From Cecembia sp. (GTDB taxonomy: Bacteria; Bacteroidota; Bacteroidia; Cytophagales; Cyclobacteriaceae): a stretch of DNA of 33,650 nt. Positions 7,990 to 15,192 of this stretch are shown one piece after another; positions within the stretch are counted from its first letter, which is position 1, and the number at the start of each line of letters is the position of its first letter. The notes below the pieces were generated by a model. It searched no databases. It was not told the origin of the DNA and saw only the letters and a program-made list of their open reading frames with translations. The position numbers and the translations under genes are program-made. The stretch lies in contig NZ_SLAP01000243.1 in the NCBI RefSeq assembly GCF_007126775.1, forward strand, positions 1 to 33,650, given 5' to 3'.

Positions 7990-9378
7990 ATGAAAGAGCA
8001 AAAGACTGGCAAAATTCTAATTGTAGATGATAATGAGGATCTTTTGAAAGCAGCTAAGATTTTTCTGAAAAGACATTTTGCACAAGTGGATACAGAAAGT
8101 AACCCTGGCCTGTTGCCTATTCTAGTGGTCAATGAACAGTATGATGTGATCATGTTGGATATGAACTTTACCAAAGATGTTAGCAGTGGACAAGAAGGCT
8201 TTTATTGGTTAGACCGGATTTTAGAGCTGGACTCCTCTGCTGTAGTGGTATTGATTACGGCCTATGGAGATGTCAATACAGCGGTGAGGGCCATCAAAGA
8301 GGGGGCCACTGATTTTGTACTTAAACCTTGGGAGAATGAAAAATTATTAGCAACACTCAACTCAGCCCTTCAATTGAGGCAGTCTAAATTGGAAGTCAAT
8401 CAATTGAAAAACCAACAGCAGCGGTTTTTTGAGGATATGGATAGTAAGTTCAAAGACATTATAGGACAAAGTCCCCTGATGATCAAAATTTTTGAAACCA
8501 TAGAAAGGGTCGCGGCTACAGATGCAAATGTTTTAATTCTGGGAGAAAATGGAACAGGAAAAGAACTGATCGCCAGGGCAATACATAGAAATTCCAAAAG
8601 ACAAAGAGAAGGGTTTGTGGGGGTTGATTTAGGTGCTATTACTACTACTTTATTTGAAAGTGAATTATTCGGTCACAAAAAAGGAGCATTTACCGACGCC
8701 AAAGAGGATAGGGCTGGGAGATTTGAACAGGCAAATAAGGGAACACTTTTTTTGGATGAAATCGGTAACTTACCCTTGGCTCTACAGTCCAAGCTTTTAG
8801 CTGCATTACAAAATCGGGAAATTACAAGAGTGGGCGGTAATAAGGCTATCCCTGTAAATATCCGTCTAATATCTGCTACAAATATGTCAGTCCACAATAT
8901 GGTATTCGAAAACCAATTCAGACAGGATTTGCTTTACAGAATCAACACAATTGAAATCACCCTACCCCCATTGAGGGAAAGGTTAGAAGATATCCCCTTA
9001 TTGGCAAACCACTTTATTGAAATCTACTCGAAAAAATACAGCAAGGATATCAGAAAAGCAGGTGAAGCACTCATCAAAAGAATGCAGAAATACCACTGGC
9101 CGGGAAATATCCGAGAACTTCAACACAGTATTGAAAGGGCAGTAATCATGACCACCCACAGTGTACTTCAACCAGAGGATCTTTTTACCCAAAAACATCT
9201 GACTCCTGAAAAGCAGGAAGAAATGGTCTCTTTGGATCATTTGAATATTGAAGATGTGGAGAAAATACTTATCCGAAAGGCACTTCAAAAGCATAATGGC
9301 CATATTACCCGGGCTGCAGAGGAGTTAGGATTGACAAGATCATCATTATATAGAAGACTGGAAAGATATGGGCTTTAA
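7990..9378 (+). CDS. Sigma-54-dependent response regulator, NtrC family
   Basis: A 462-residue activator with the full three-domain layout. The receiver domain (about 8-125) has phospho-acceptor Asp57, acidic pair DD at 13-14, Thr90 and Lys112. The AAA+ domain (about 156-385) has Walker A GENGTGKE at 185-192, the sigma-54 contact loop GAFTDA at 232-237, Walker B TLFLDEIGN at 252-260, and WPGNIREL at 369-376. A Fis-type helix-turn-helix (about 420-462) ends the protein. Phosphorylated oligomers of this family open RpoN promoters with ATP. Its gene overlaps that of the histidine kinase at 9368 by 11 bases, so the two form a pair. Candidate targets are the sigma-54 promoters upstream of the HlyD gene and the ABC ATPase gene. 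Confidence 0.96.
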   Translation: MKEQKTGKILIVDDNEDLLKAAKIFLKRHFAQVDTESNPGLLPILVVNEQYDVIMLDMNFTKDVSSGQEGFYWLDRILELDSSAVVVLITAYGDVNTAVRAIKEGATDFVLKPWENEKLLATLNSALQLRQSKLEVNQLKNQQQRFFEDMDSKFKDIIGQSPLMIKIFETIERVAATDANVLILGENGTGKELIARAIHRNSKRQREGFVGVDLGAITTTLFESELFGHKKGAFTDAKEDRAGRFEQANKGTLFLDEIGNLPLALQSKLLAALQNREITRVGGNKAIPVNIRLISATNMSVHNMVFENQFRQDLLYRINTIEITLPPLRERLEDIPLLANHFIEIYSKKYSKDIRKAGEALIKRMQKYHWPGNIRELQHSIERAVIMTTHSVLQPEDLFTQKHLTPEKQEEMVSLDHLNIEDVEKILIRKALQKHNGHITRAAEELGLTRSSLYRRLERYGL

Positions 9379-10723
9379 ATCTTTTGCCTTAGGGGTATTG
9401 ATTAGGGTTATCCTTATTGCACTTACGGCCATTTTTGGTGCTTATTTATATATCCAAAATGCCTCAGTCTTACAAGGGGTTTTATTCCTATGGATTTTAA
9501 TCCTGCTTTCTTTTAATCTGATTACATATACCACAATTACAAATAGAAAGATCAGTAGGTTTTTAGAATCCATCCGGTATTCAGATTTTTCTTCTTCCTT
9601 TACAAAAGACAGTAACTTGGGAAGTTCTTTTAAAGAAATGAATTTATCTTTTAACGAAGTAATTGAGGCCTTTAAAAAAACCCGTGCCCAGAAAGAAGAA
9701 CAAATGTTGTTTCTACAGATAATGATTCAGCATATCAATACAGGAATCATTTCTTTTGATAGTCAGGGCAAAATCGGAGTCATCAATGGAGCCGCCAAAC
9801 AATTACTCCAAATCCATCAGTTCAAAGACATTCATGATCTTGGCAAATTGTCAAAAAACTTATTGCAAGAGGTTTTGAATCTCAAGCCATCAGGATCTTT
9901 TTCTATCAAAATCAATTCAGATCTTCACCTCAATGTGCAGTCTGCTTCCTTCAAAATGGAAGGCCAAAGCTGGACATTACTCTCATTCCAAAACATCAAA
10001 TCTGAGTTGCAAAAGAACGAATTGGATGCTTGGCAAAACCTGACCAAAGTACTGAGGCATGAAATCATGAATTCCATGACACCTATTGCCAGTTTGGCCA
10101 GTTCCCTGGGCATTATTTTGGAAGAAGATGTCAAAGAAAATGAGCAGGGAGAATTGGCTTTGGAGAAGGAAAGCTTTTTGGACCTGTCAGAAGGATTGGA
10201 AACTATTTTTAAAAGAAGTAATGGTTTGGTAGATTTTGTAAATGCCTACAGGGATTATACCAATATTCCCCAGCCTGAATTAAAAGTATTTCCCATCAAA
10301 CCCTTATTTGAAAATATACGGGTGCTATTGAAAGAAGATCTTTCAAAATCAGACATCCAACTGATCTGCGACATTTCTCCACCCGATATGGATGTTATTG
10401 TCGATCAGGATTTGATCCAAATGATCCTGATCAACTTGATAAAAAATGCCAAAGAGGCCATGGAAAAGGCCAATAATCGGACAATCATGCTCAGAGCAGG
10501 TATGGACAGCCATTCAAGGCCTTTTATCAAAGTCATTGACCATGGTGAAGGTATTGTCCCGGAAGCTTTAGAAAAAATATTTGTGCCTTTCTATACCACC
10601 AAAAAATCCGGGTCTGGAATTGGTTTGGCCATTTCCAGACAAATAATGAACCTCCACAAAGGGAATCTGGAAGTATCCTCTATTCCCGGAGAGCAAACTG
10701 TTTTTACTTTGGTGTTTAAATAA
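9368..10723 (+). CDS. Membrane sensor histidine kinase, partner of the sigma-54 regulator
   Basis: A 451-residue NtrB-like kinase. Two N-terminal TM helices (about 5-28 and 34-56) are joined by almost no periplasmic loop, which suggests it senses the membrane or cytoplasm rather than a periplasmic ligand. A linker and PAS-like domain (about 100-215) follow. The H-box (VLRHEIMN) has phospho-acceptor His231. The ATPase domain shows the N-box (LINLIKNAKEAME), G1 (DHGEGI), the F-box (FVPFYTTK) and G2 (GSGIGLAI). The start ATG at 9368 lies inside the end of the regulator gene (11-base overlap), indicating translational coupling. All catalytic boxes are intact. The signal is unknown; control of the adjacent efflux genes is inferred from the promoter elements. 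Confidence 0.94.
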   Translation: MGFKSFALGVLIRVILIALTAIFGAYLYIQNASVLQGVLFLWILILLSFNLITYTTITNRKISRFLESIRYSDFSSSFTKDSNLGSSFKEMNLSFNEVIEAFKKTRAQKEEQMLFLQIMIQHINTGIISFDSQGKIGVINGAAKQLLQIHQFKDIHDLGKLSKNLLQEVLNLKPSGSFSIKINSDLHLNVQSASFKMEGQSWTLLSFQNIKSELQKNELDAWQNLTKVLRHEIMNSMTPIASLASSLGIILEEDVKENEQGELALEKESFLDLSEGLETIFKRSNGLVDFVNAYRDYTNIPQPELKVFPIKPLFENIRVLLKEDLSKSDIQLICDISPPDMDVIVDQDLIQMILINLIKNAKEAMEKANNRTIMLRAGMDSHSRPFIKVIDHGEGIVPEALEKIFVPFYTTKKSGSGIGLAISRQIMNLHKGNLEVSSIPGEQTVFTLVFK

Positions 10724-10769
10724 GTTTTATCAATTCTTTTCCCATAGTTTAATACTAATTCAAATCAAA

Positions 10770-11308
10770 TCTTTATCATTTCAAACCGCAAGTGCTATTG
10801 ATGACCTCTATGGAATGCTAAAGCTTTAAGATGAGAACCACCCCCAAACCATTTCATCAATGGAAGATGGATTTGTAACGGTAAGGCATGATATGGATGT
10901 GTTGAAAAAAATGAATGATTTTGGCCCCCATGTGATTGCCAAAGCGGGAGAAAAGGTGGCTGCATATGCCTTGGCCATGACGTTTCAGAACAAAGAAGAT
11001 GTACCTGTATTGGGTACCCATGTGTGAACAAATTGATCATTTGACATATAAGGGTAAGCATTTATCCGGTTGTAGAGTAGGTTTGTGTAAGTAAAGATTT
11101 CAGGGGTCAGGGAATTTTTGACAGATTGTACCAATGTTACCGATCCACATACGAGAAGAAATTTGACTTTATCATCACAAAAATAGCTACCAATAACACC
11201 AGGTCCATCCGGGCGCACCAAAGAGTAGGTTTCGTGGAAATCCATCAGTTTACAGATGCATTGCCGATGGACTGGAGCATTGTTTTATGGCATTGGGTAA
11301 AATCTTAA
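10770..11308 (+). pseudogene. GNAT N-acetyltransferase pseudogene
   Basis: A broken acetyltransferase can be read across three segments. The first, from about 10770 to 11024, reads DDLYGML, an in-frame TAA at 10827-10829, then EDGFVTVRHDMDV and EKVAAYALAMT. The second, one frame over from about 11014, reads VPMCEQIDHLTYKGK. The third, from 11081 to the stop at 11308, reads VCVSKDFRGQGIFDRLYQ and then TNNTRSIRAHQRVGF. RGQGIF is the acetyl-CoA loop of the GNAT fold, and NTRSIRAHQRVGF is the conserved C-terminal helix and strand. At least one nonsense codon and two frameshifts are needed, and no start codon is evident. It follows the histidine kinase gene and precedes an intact but different GNAT gene at 11389. 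A sequencing artefact is unlikely given three separate lesions. Confidence 0.85.
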
Positions 11309-11388
11309 TATGACTCCATGGCGCCTAAAAAAAAACGTCAAATTTAAAATAATTCTTCCATACCGTACATTTTTCTTAAATTGAGAAC

Positions 11389-11832
11389 ATGATCATTCAA
11401 AACAATGACCCTTCCTGCTTTCCGGAATTACTTGAAATTTGGGAAGCTTCTGTCCGCGCAACACATGATTTTTTAAATGAGGATAAAATACAGGAGATTC
11501 GGCAAATCATTATTGATGGAAATGTTTTTGCCCACGCAGATATTTACACCTTCCAAAATGCTGAAAAGAAAATACTGGGATTCCTGGGACTATCCAAAGA
11601 AAAAATCGAAATGCTCTTTATTCATCCTGATTTTAGAGGGCAGGGTATTGGGAAAAACTTGACCCATTTTGCAGTAAACGAGCGAAAAATTTTAAAAGTT
11701 GAAGTCAATGAACAAAATATACAAGCAGTCAATTTTTATAAAAAACTTGGCTTCCATGTAACCAATAGAAAGCCGTTGGATGATCTTGGTAATCCTTTTC
11801 CCATTTTACAAATGAAGTTTACTTCTTTATGA
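11389..11832 (+). CDS. GNAT family N-acetyltransferase
   Basis: A 147-residue single-domain acetyltransferase. The acetyl-CoA pyrophosphate loop RGQGIG is at 83-88, preceded by the beta-4 strand IEMLFIHPDF, and the C-terminal N-x2-A-x2-FY-x3-GF motif is at 110-122. The length fits the family, which resembles YjaB-type enzymes. The substrate is unknown; GNAT enzymes transfer acetyl from acetyl-CoA to amines on small molecules or protein N-termini. Its stop overlaps the start of the VOC-family gene (ATGA at 11829-11832), so the two are translated together. The GNAT pseudogene just upstream has a different sequence and is not simply a duplicate. Confidence 0.92.
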   Translation: MIIQNNDPSCFPELLEIWEASVRATHDFLNEDKIQEIRQIIIDGNVFAHADIYTFQNAEKKILGFLGLSKEKIEMLFIHPDFRGQGIGKNLTHFAVNERKILKVEVNEQNIQAVNFYKKLGFHVTNRKPLDDLGNPFPILQMKFTSL

Positions 11833-12230
11833 TGACATTAGAACACGTTGCTATTTGGACGGAAGATTTGGAAAAATTAAAGGTCTATTACCTAAAGTAT
11901 TTTGATGGGCAATCAAATGAATTGTACGTCAATCCAAAAACAGGATTCCAAAGCTATTTCATCTCTTTTTCAGGAGGAGCCAGATTGGAATTGATGCAAA
12001 AGCAAGGCATCCCCAGTAACCTGAATGACCGGAAGTCAGCACAACATATGGGGATAATTCATCTTGCATTTGGCACATTATCCAAAAAAGCGGTTGATAG
12101 GAAAGCGGAGGAACTCAAAAAAGCCGGCTTTGAAATTCTAAGGGGACCTAGAACTACCGGGGATGGCTATTATGAGTTTGAAACTTTAGATCCGGAAGGC
12201 AATAGAATTGAGGTAATATTTAAACCCTGA
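11829..12230 (+). CDS. VOC (glyoxalase/bleomycin resistance) family protein
   Basis: A 133-residue protein of the vicinal oxygen chelate superfamily, with two beta-alpha-beta-beta-beta modules. The four expected metal ligands are present: His6 (LEHVAIW), Glu54 (ARLELM), His78 (GIIHLAF) and Glu128 (NRIEVIF). The C-terminal DPEGNRIEV is a hallmark of the family. It could be a glyoxalase-I-like lyase or a small dioxygenase; the sequence does not decide. It overlaps the preceding GNAT gene by four bases and is followed by a strong terminator at 12316-12344. The second ATG at 11832 would shorten it by only one residue. Confidence 0.9.
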   Translation: MMTLEHVAIWTEDLEKLKVYYLKYFDGQSNELYVNPKTGFQSYFISFSGGARLELMQKQGIPSNLNDRKSAQHMGIIHLAFGTLSKKAVDRKAEELKKAGFEILRGPRTTGDGYYEFETLDPEGNRIEVIFKP

Positions 12231-12315
12231 AAAAAACGCTTGATCAATTAATCAGAATAAAGTCCTGATTTTTAGCCATTTGAAATTTGATTCAGATACC
12301 TAACCGAACAAAAAA

Positions 12316-12344
12316 GAGGCTGTCCCTAATTTGGGTACAGCCTC
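12316..12344. terminator. Bidirectional rho-independent terminator
   Basis: GAGGCTGTCCC (12316-12326) pairs with GGGTACAGCCTC (12333-12344), giving 11 base pairs with one bulged T and a 6-base loop. An A-run precedes it and a T-rich stretch follows, so it can serve both the VOC gene (plus) and the converging GH16 gene (minus). Confidence 0.85.
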
Positions 12345-12373
12345 ATTTAAATATAATTGCTTATTAGGTCATT

Positions 12374-13249
12374 TTAGTTTCTTTGAAATACCCTTACGTA
12401 ATCCACAACCATTTGCTGGGGAAAAACCGTGGTATTGTCAGGACTTCCAGGCCAATTTCCACCAACAGCCACATTAAAGAGAAAGAAAAATGACTCTCTT
12501 AATTCACTCAAACCACTTGGTCTGATATCAATTTCATGATAAGGTTCATTGTCCAGCAACCAAATGATCTTATTAGCATCCCAAATGATAGAAAAGACAT
12601 GAAAATTATCATTGAAAATCCCTTGTTGTAAGGTAACGGATCCTCCAAACTCTGCGTGGCTCCCATTATTGTCCCAATGAACAGTACCATGAACAGTGTT
12701 GTCCCTACCGTTGACACTACCACCAATCATCTCCATGATATCAATTTCTCCACACCTGGGCCATCCCACTTGTTGTATGTTATCTCCTAACATCCACAAT
12801 GCCGGCCAGATACCCTGCCCTTTTGGCAAGGCTGCTCGGATATCGATTCGTCCAAACCTAAAAGATTGTCTTCCCTGGGTTTTTATCCGGGAGGAAGTAT
12901 ATTCCCTTCCGTCAAAGTTTTCCTTTCTTGCCTGAATGATCAAATGCCCATTGGAAACCCTCACATTATCACGCGTATAGGTCTGTAATTCATTATTACC
13001 CCAGCCACAAAGAGCAGGACAACCATCTCCCATATCAAATACCCAATCCCCAGAAAGGCTATTGCCCTCAAACTCATCATTCCAAACCAAGCTATATCCT
13101 TCATAGCTCATTGGACTTTCAAAACCAGTCTCTGGAATTCCCAAAGTAGGAACTGGCTCGATGGTATTGGTTTCCCCTTCATCTTGCTGACAGGCTTGAG
13201 AAAGCCAGCCAGCAAGTATGAGGAAAATTATGTGATTAATTTTAATCAT
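12374..13249 (-). CDS. GH16 endo-beta-glucanase (laminarinase-like) lipoprotein
   Basis: A 291-residue secreted lipoprotein: signal peptide with lipobox LSQAC, lipidated Cys20, an acidic linker to about 45, then one GH16 domain to the end. The catalytic motif EIDIME is at 168-173, with nucleophile Glu168, helper Asp170 and acid/base Glu173. The flanking GIWPALWML at 146-154 and WGNNELQTYT near 83-92 are typical of beta-1,3-glucanases of the laminarinase type. It probably cleaves beta-1,3 or mixed-linkage glucans at the cell surface. It lies 13 bp after the SusE-like lipoprotein gene on the same strand, so the two form one operon. The exact substrate preference is inferred from family resemblance. 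Confidence 0.93.
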   Translation of the reverse strand: MIKINHIIFLILAGWLSQACQQDEGETNTIEPVPTLGIPETGFESPMSYEGYSLVWNDEFEGNSLSGDWVFDMGDGCPALCGWGNNELQTYTRDNVRVSNGHLIIQARKENFDGREYTSSRIKTQGRQSFRFGRIDIRAALPKGQGIWPALWMLGDNIQQVGWPRCGEIDIMEMIGGSVNGRDNTVHGTVHWDNNGSHAEFGGSVTLQQGIFNDNFHVFSIIWDANKIIWLLDNEPYHEIDIRPSGLSELRESFFFLFNVAVGGNWPGSPDNTTVFPQQMVVDYVRVFQRN

Positions 13250-13262
13250 TACTGTCTATTGA

Positions 13263-14879
13263 TTATTCAGCGGGAACGAGCACAAAAGTCCACCATACCC
13301 CACCATCGGTAGAAATGTCTATAACCAATGTCAATTCTTTGGTATCTGGATTAAAGTCCAAAACATCATAAGTGACTGACTCATCTTCACGTGGAGGCCC
13401 AGCATCATATTCTCCGCCATTAAAGGCCTTAGGCAAAGCAATAAATGCACCTGTTCCTGTAACTGTAATTTTTGCCCGATCACTTCCTGATGCCGGCTCA
13501 AAGCTGAACTCATGTGTACCAGAGGCCCATGCAGCACCCACAGTACCCGCCAAATTAGCTTCAGGCTGGCAACCTCCTCCAGTTAAACCCATATAATCTT
13601 CTGCATAAACATCTCCTTGGGCATCATATTCATAAACTCCACCTTCACTGAAAATAAAGAGGTCGTTAAACAAGCAAGGACGATCTCCGGAAATATCACC
13701 GCCATTTGGGAAGAAGGCATCACTTCCAGGAGCCGGGCCTACTCCAAATGCCCCAGCAGCTGGTTTTAACTGCCAAGCTTGGGTACCACTACCGACCAAG
13801 TCATTAAGCGTGAAAGCAGCAGGGTTTTCACCACCAACTTCTCCTGCAAGTTCATCAGGAACCAAAACGAAAGTCCAAAATACACCATCGAAGTCATCAA
13901 ATGGATCTGCTGTTCTAAGAGATAAGGTTAATTGCTGAGTTGCCGGGTCATAGGCTGTTACCGTATAAGTAATGGTTCTTTCTGTAGGACTTCCTCCTTC
14001 AGGTATCTCACCACCATTAAATGCTCTTGGGAATCCAATGAAAGCGCCAGTACCAGTTACTGCTAGTTGAGGCAGAACACCTGGACCACCAGGAATAAGG
14101 GTAAAACTATGAACACCCGAATTAAATGGCTCTGAAGGTGTACCATCTAAGATGGATTCTGGTTGACAGCCTTCTCCGGGTACACTCATCCAACCTTCAG
14201 CCCAGAAATCACCCTGATTATCATATTCAAAGGTTCCATCTTGACCAAATATATACAGGTCATTGAATGCACATGGCCTAACAGAAGCAAGGTTAGTGGT
14301 CGCTCCAGGGAAAAAGCCTAAATCACCTCTGAATCCACCAACTCCCCAAGAACCGGCAGAAGGGCGCAGTCTCCAAGCTTTCGTTCCATTACCAACCAAT
14401 TCTTCTAAGGTCAATGGAACATCTGGATTGAATGATACAGTCGTGGAAACATTGATAGTAACAGATTCTCCATTTAATGCAGATAGCGTTCTTGAAGGAA
14501 CCGCACGTACCCTGAACTCCATAGGACCACTTTCTCCGGGAGTAATACCTCTTGAAATGGCCATACCATTGATATCATCTTTTTTAACTTCAATTGAGGT
14601 AGATGTTGAAGAACCTAAATCAGCGGCGTTTGCAAAGCTATTTCCCGGCCTGTCCATCTGGATGATATAGGTCACTTCCATATTGGTTCCAAAATCTGCC
14701 GGACTGACATTGAAAACAACTACTTCTTCACCATTTTCAGTAGTCACCATAATTTCGGATGGTGGAGAAGTTATGGAAGAAGGGGTCTGTGCGATAATGG
14801 GCGGCTGATCTATATCACCACATGCCCAAAATAATGGCAGCAATAAAGCCGCCCAAATAAATTTAGAAAATACTCTCAT
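13263..14879 (-). CDS. SusE-like glycan-binding lipoprotein with duplicated C-terminal module
   Basis: A 538-residue surface lipoprotein: signal peptide with lipobox LFWAC and lipidated Cys20. An N-terminal SusE-type Ig-like domain covers about 27-150 (TYIIQMDRPGNSF). Two tandem copies of a roughly 185-residue module follow at 157-344 and 356-538. Each copy begins LVGxGTxAWxLxPxAGxxGVG and shares RPCxFNDLxIF, GCQPE, VTGTGAFI and FNGGE, and each ends FWTFVLVP or WWTFVLVP. The Trp-rich module is probably a glycan-binding or beta-sandwich domain. It is the first gene of an operon with the GH16 enzyme, so glucan capture is the likely role. SusC and SusD, normally next to SusE, are not in the window. 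Family assignment is by pattern, not by search. Confidence 0.8.
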   Translation of the reverse strand: MRVFSKFIWAALLLPLFWACGDIDQPPIIAQTPSSITSPPSEIMVTTENGEEVVVFNVSPADFGTNMEVTYIIQMDRPGNSFANAADLGSSTSTSIEVKKDDINGMAISRGITPGESGPMEFRVRAVPSRTLSALNGESVTINVSTTVSFNPDVPLTLEELVGNGTKAWRLRPSAGSWGVGGFRGDLGFFPGATTNLASVRPCAFNDLYIFGQDGTFEYDNQGDFWAEGWMSVPGEGCQPESILDGTPSEPFNSGVHSFTLIPGGPGVLPQLAVTGTGAFIGFPRAFNGGEIPEGGSPTERTITYTVTAYDPATQQLTLSLRTADPFDDFDGVFWTFVLVPDELAGEVGGENPAAFTLNDLVGSGTQAWQLKPAAGAFGVGPAPGSDAFFPNGGDISGDRPCLFNDLFIFSEGGVYEYDAQGDVYAEDYMGLTGGGCQPEANLAGTVGAAWASGTHEFSFEPASGSDRAKITVTGTGAFIALPKAFNGGEYDAGPPREDESVTYDVLDFNPDTKELTLVIDISTDGGVWWTFVLVPAE

Positions 14880-15192
14880 AGTAATTTTGGTATTTATTGT
14901 AAGACGTAATTTGGTTCAAGCAATTCTTTAGCAGCTAATTCCTAATTGTTTTTCGCTTTCTGAACTAATTAAACCTCTTCAATAACGGTAGTTTATTGCA
15001 TTAAACAAAAAATCAGTATACAACAATAATACATCATTTTAATTAAATTAGTATCTCAAAATTTCATCAAAAATCGGATTAAATAGCTTTAATTCAATAA
15101 AATTGAATATTTTTATCTAAAATAAACTTTCACATAAGTGAAAAATTATACATCATTTGTTTTTCACATTTCAGTTTTATTTAATTAATTAC
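14880..15192. promoter_or_regulatory. Divergent control region of the glucan locus
   Basis: A 313-bp AT-rich region between the SusE-like gene (minus) and the regulator gene (plus). It contains two inverted repeats suited to operators: ATTCAAT-AAA-ATTGAAT at 15092-15108, and TTTCAC-ATAA-GTGAAA at 15128-15143. A further TTTTTCAC lies at about 15159. No reading frame is plausible. Which repeat, if either, is bound by the divergent regulator is inference. Confidence 0.5.

Noticed and set aside
10795-11061. 88-codon minus-strand frame
   Set aside because: Lies antisense to the GNAT pseudogene, whose plus-strand translation gives clear family motifs.
12304-12309. Another CGAACA occurrence
   Set aside because: Lies next to a terminator between convergent genes, has no palindromic partner and no promoter; chance match.
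14263-14670. 135-codon plus-strand frame
   Set aside because: Antisense shadow of the SusE-like lipoprotein gene.
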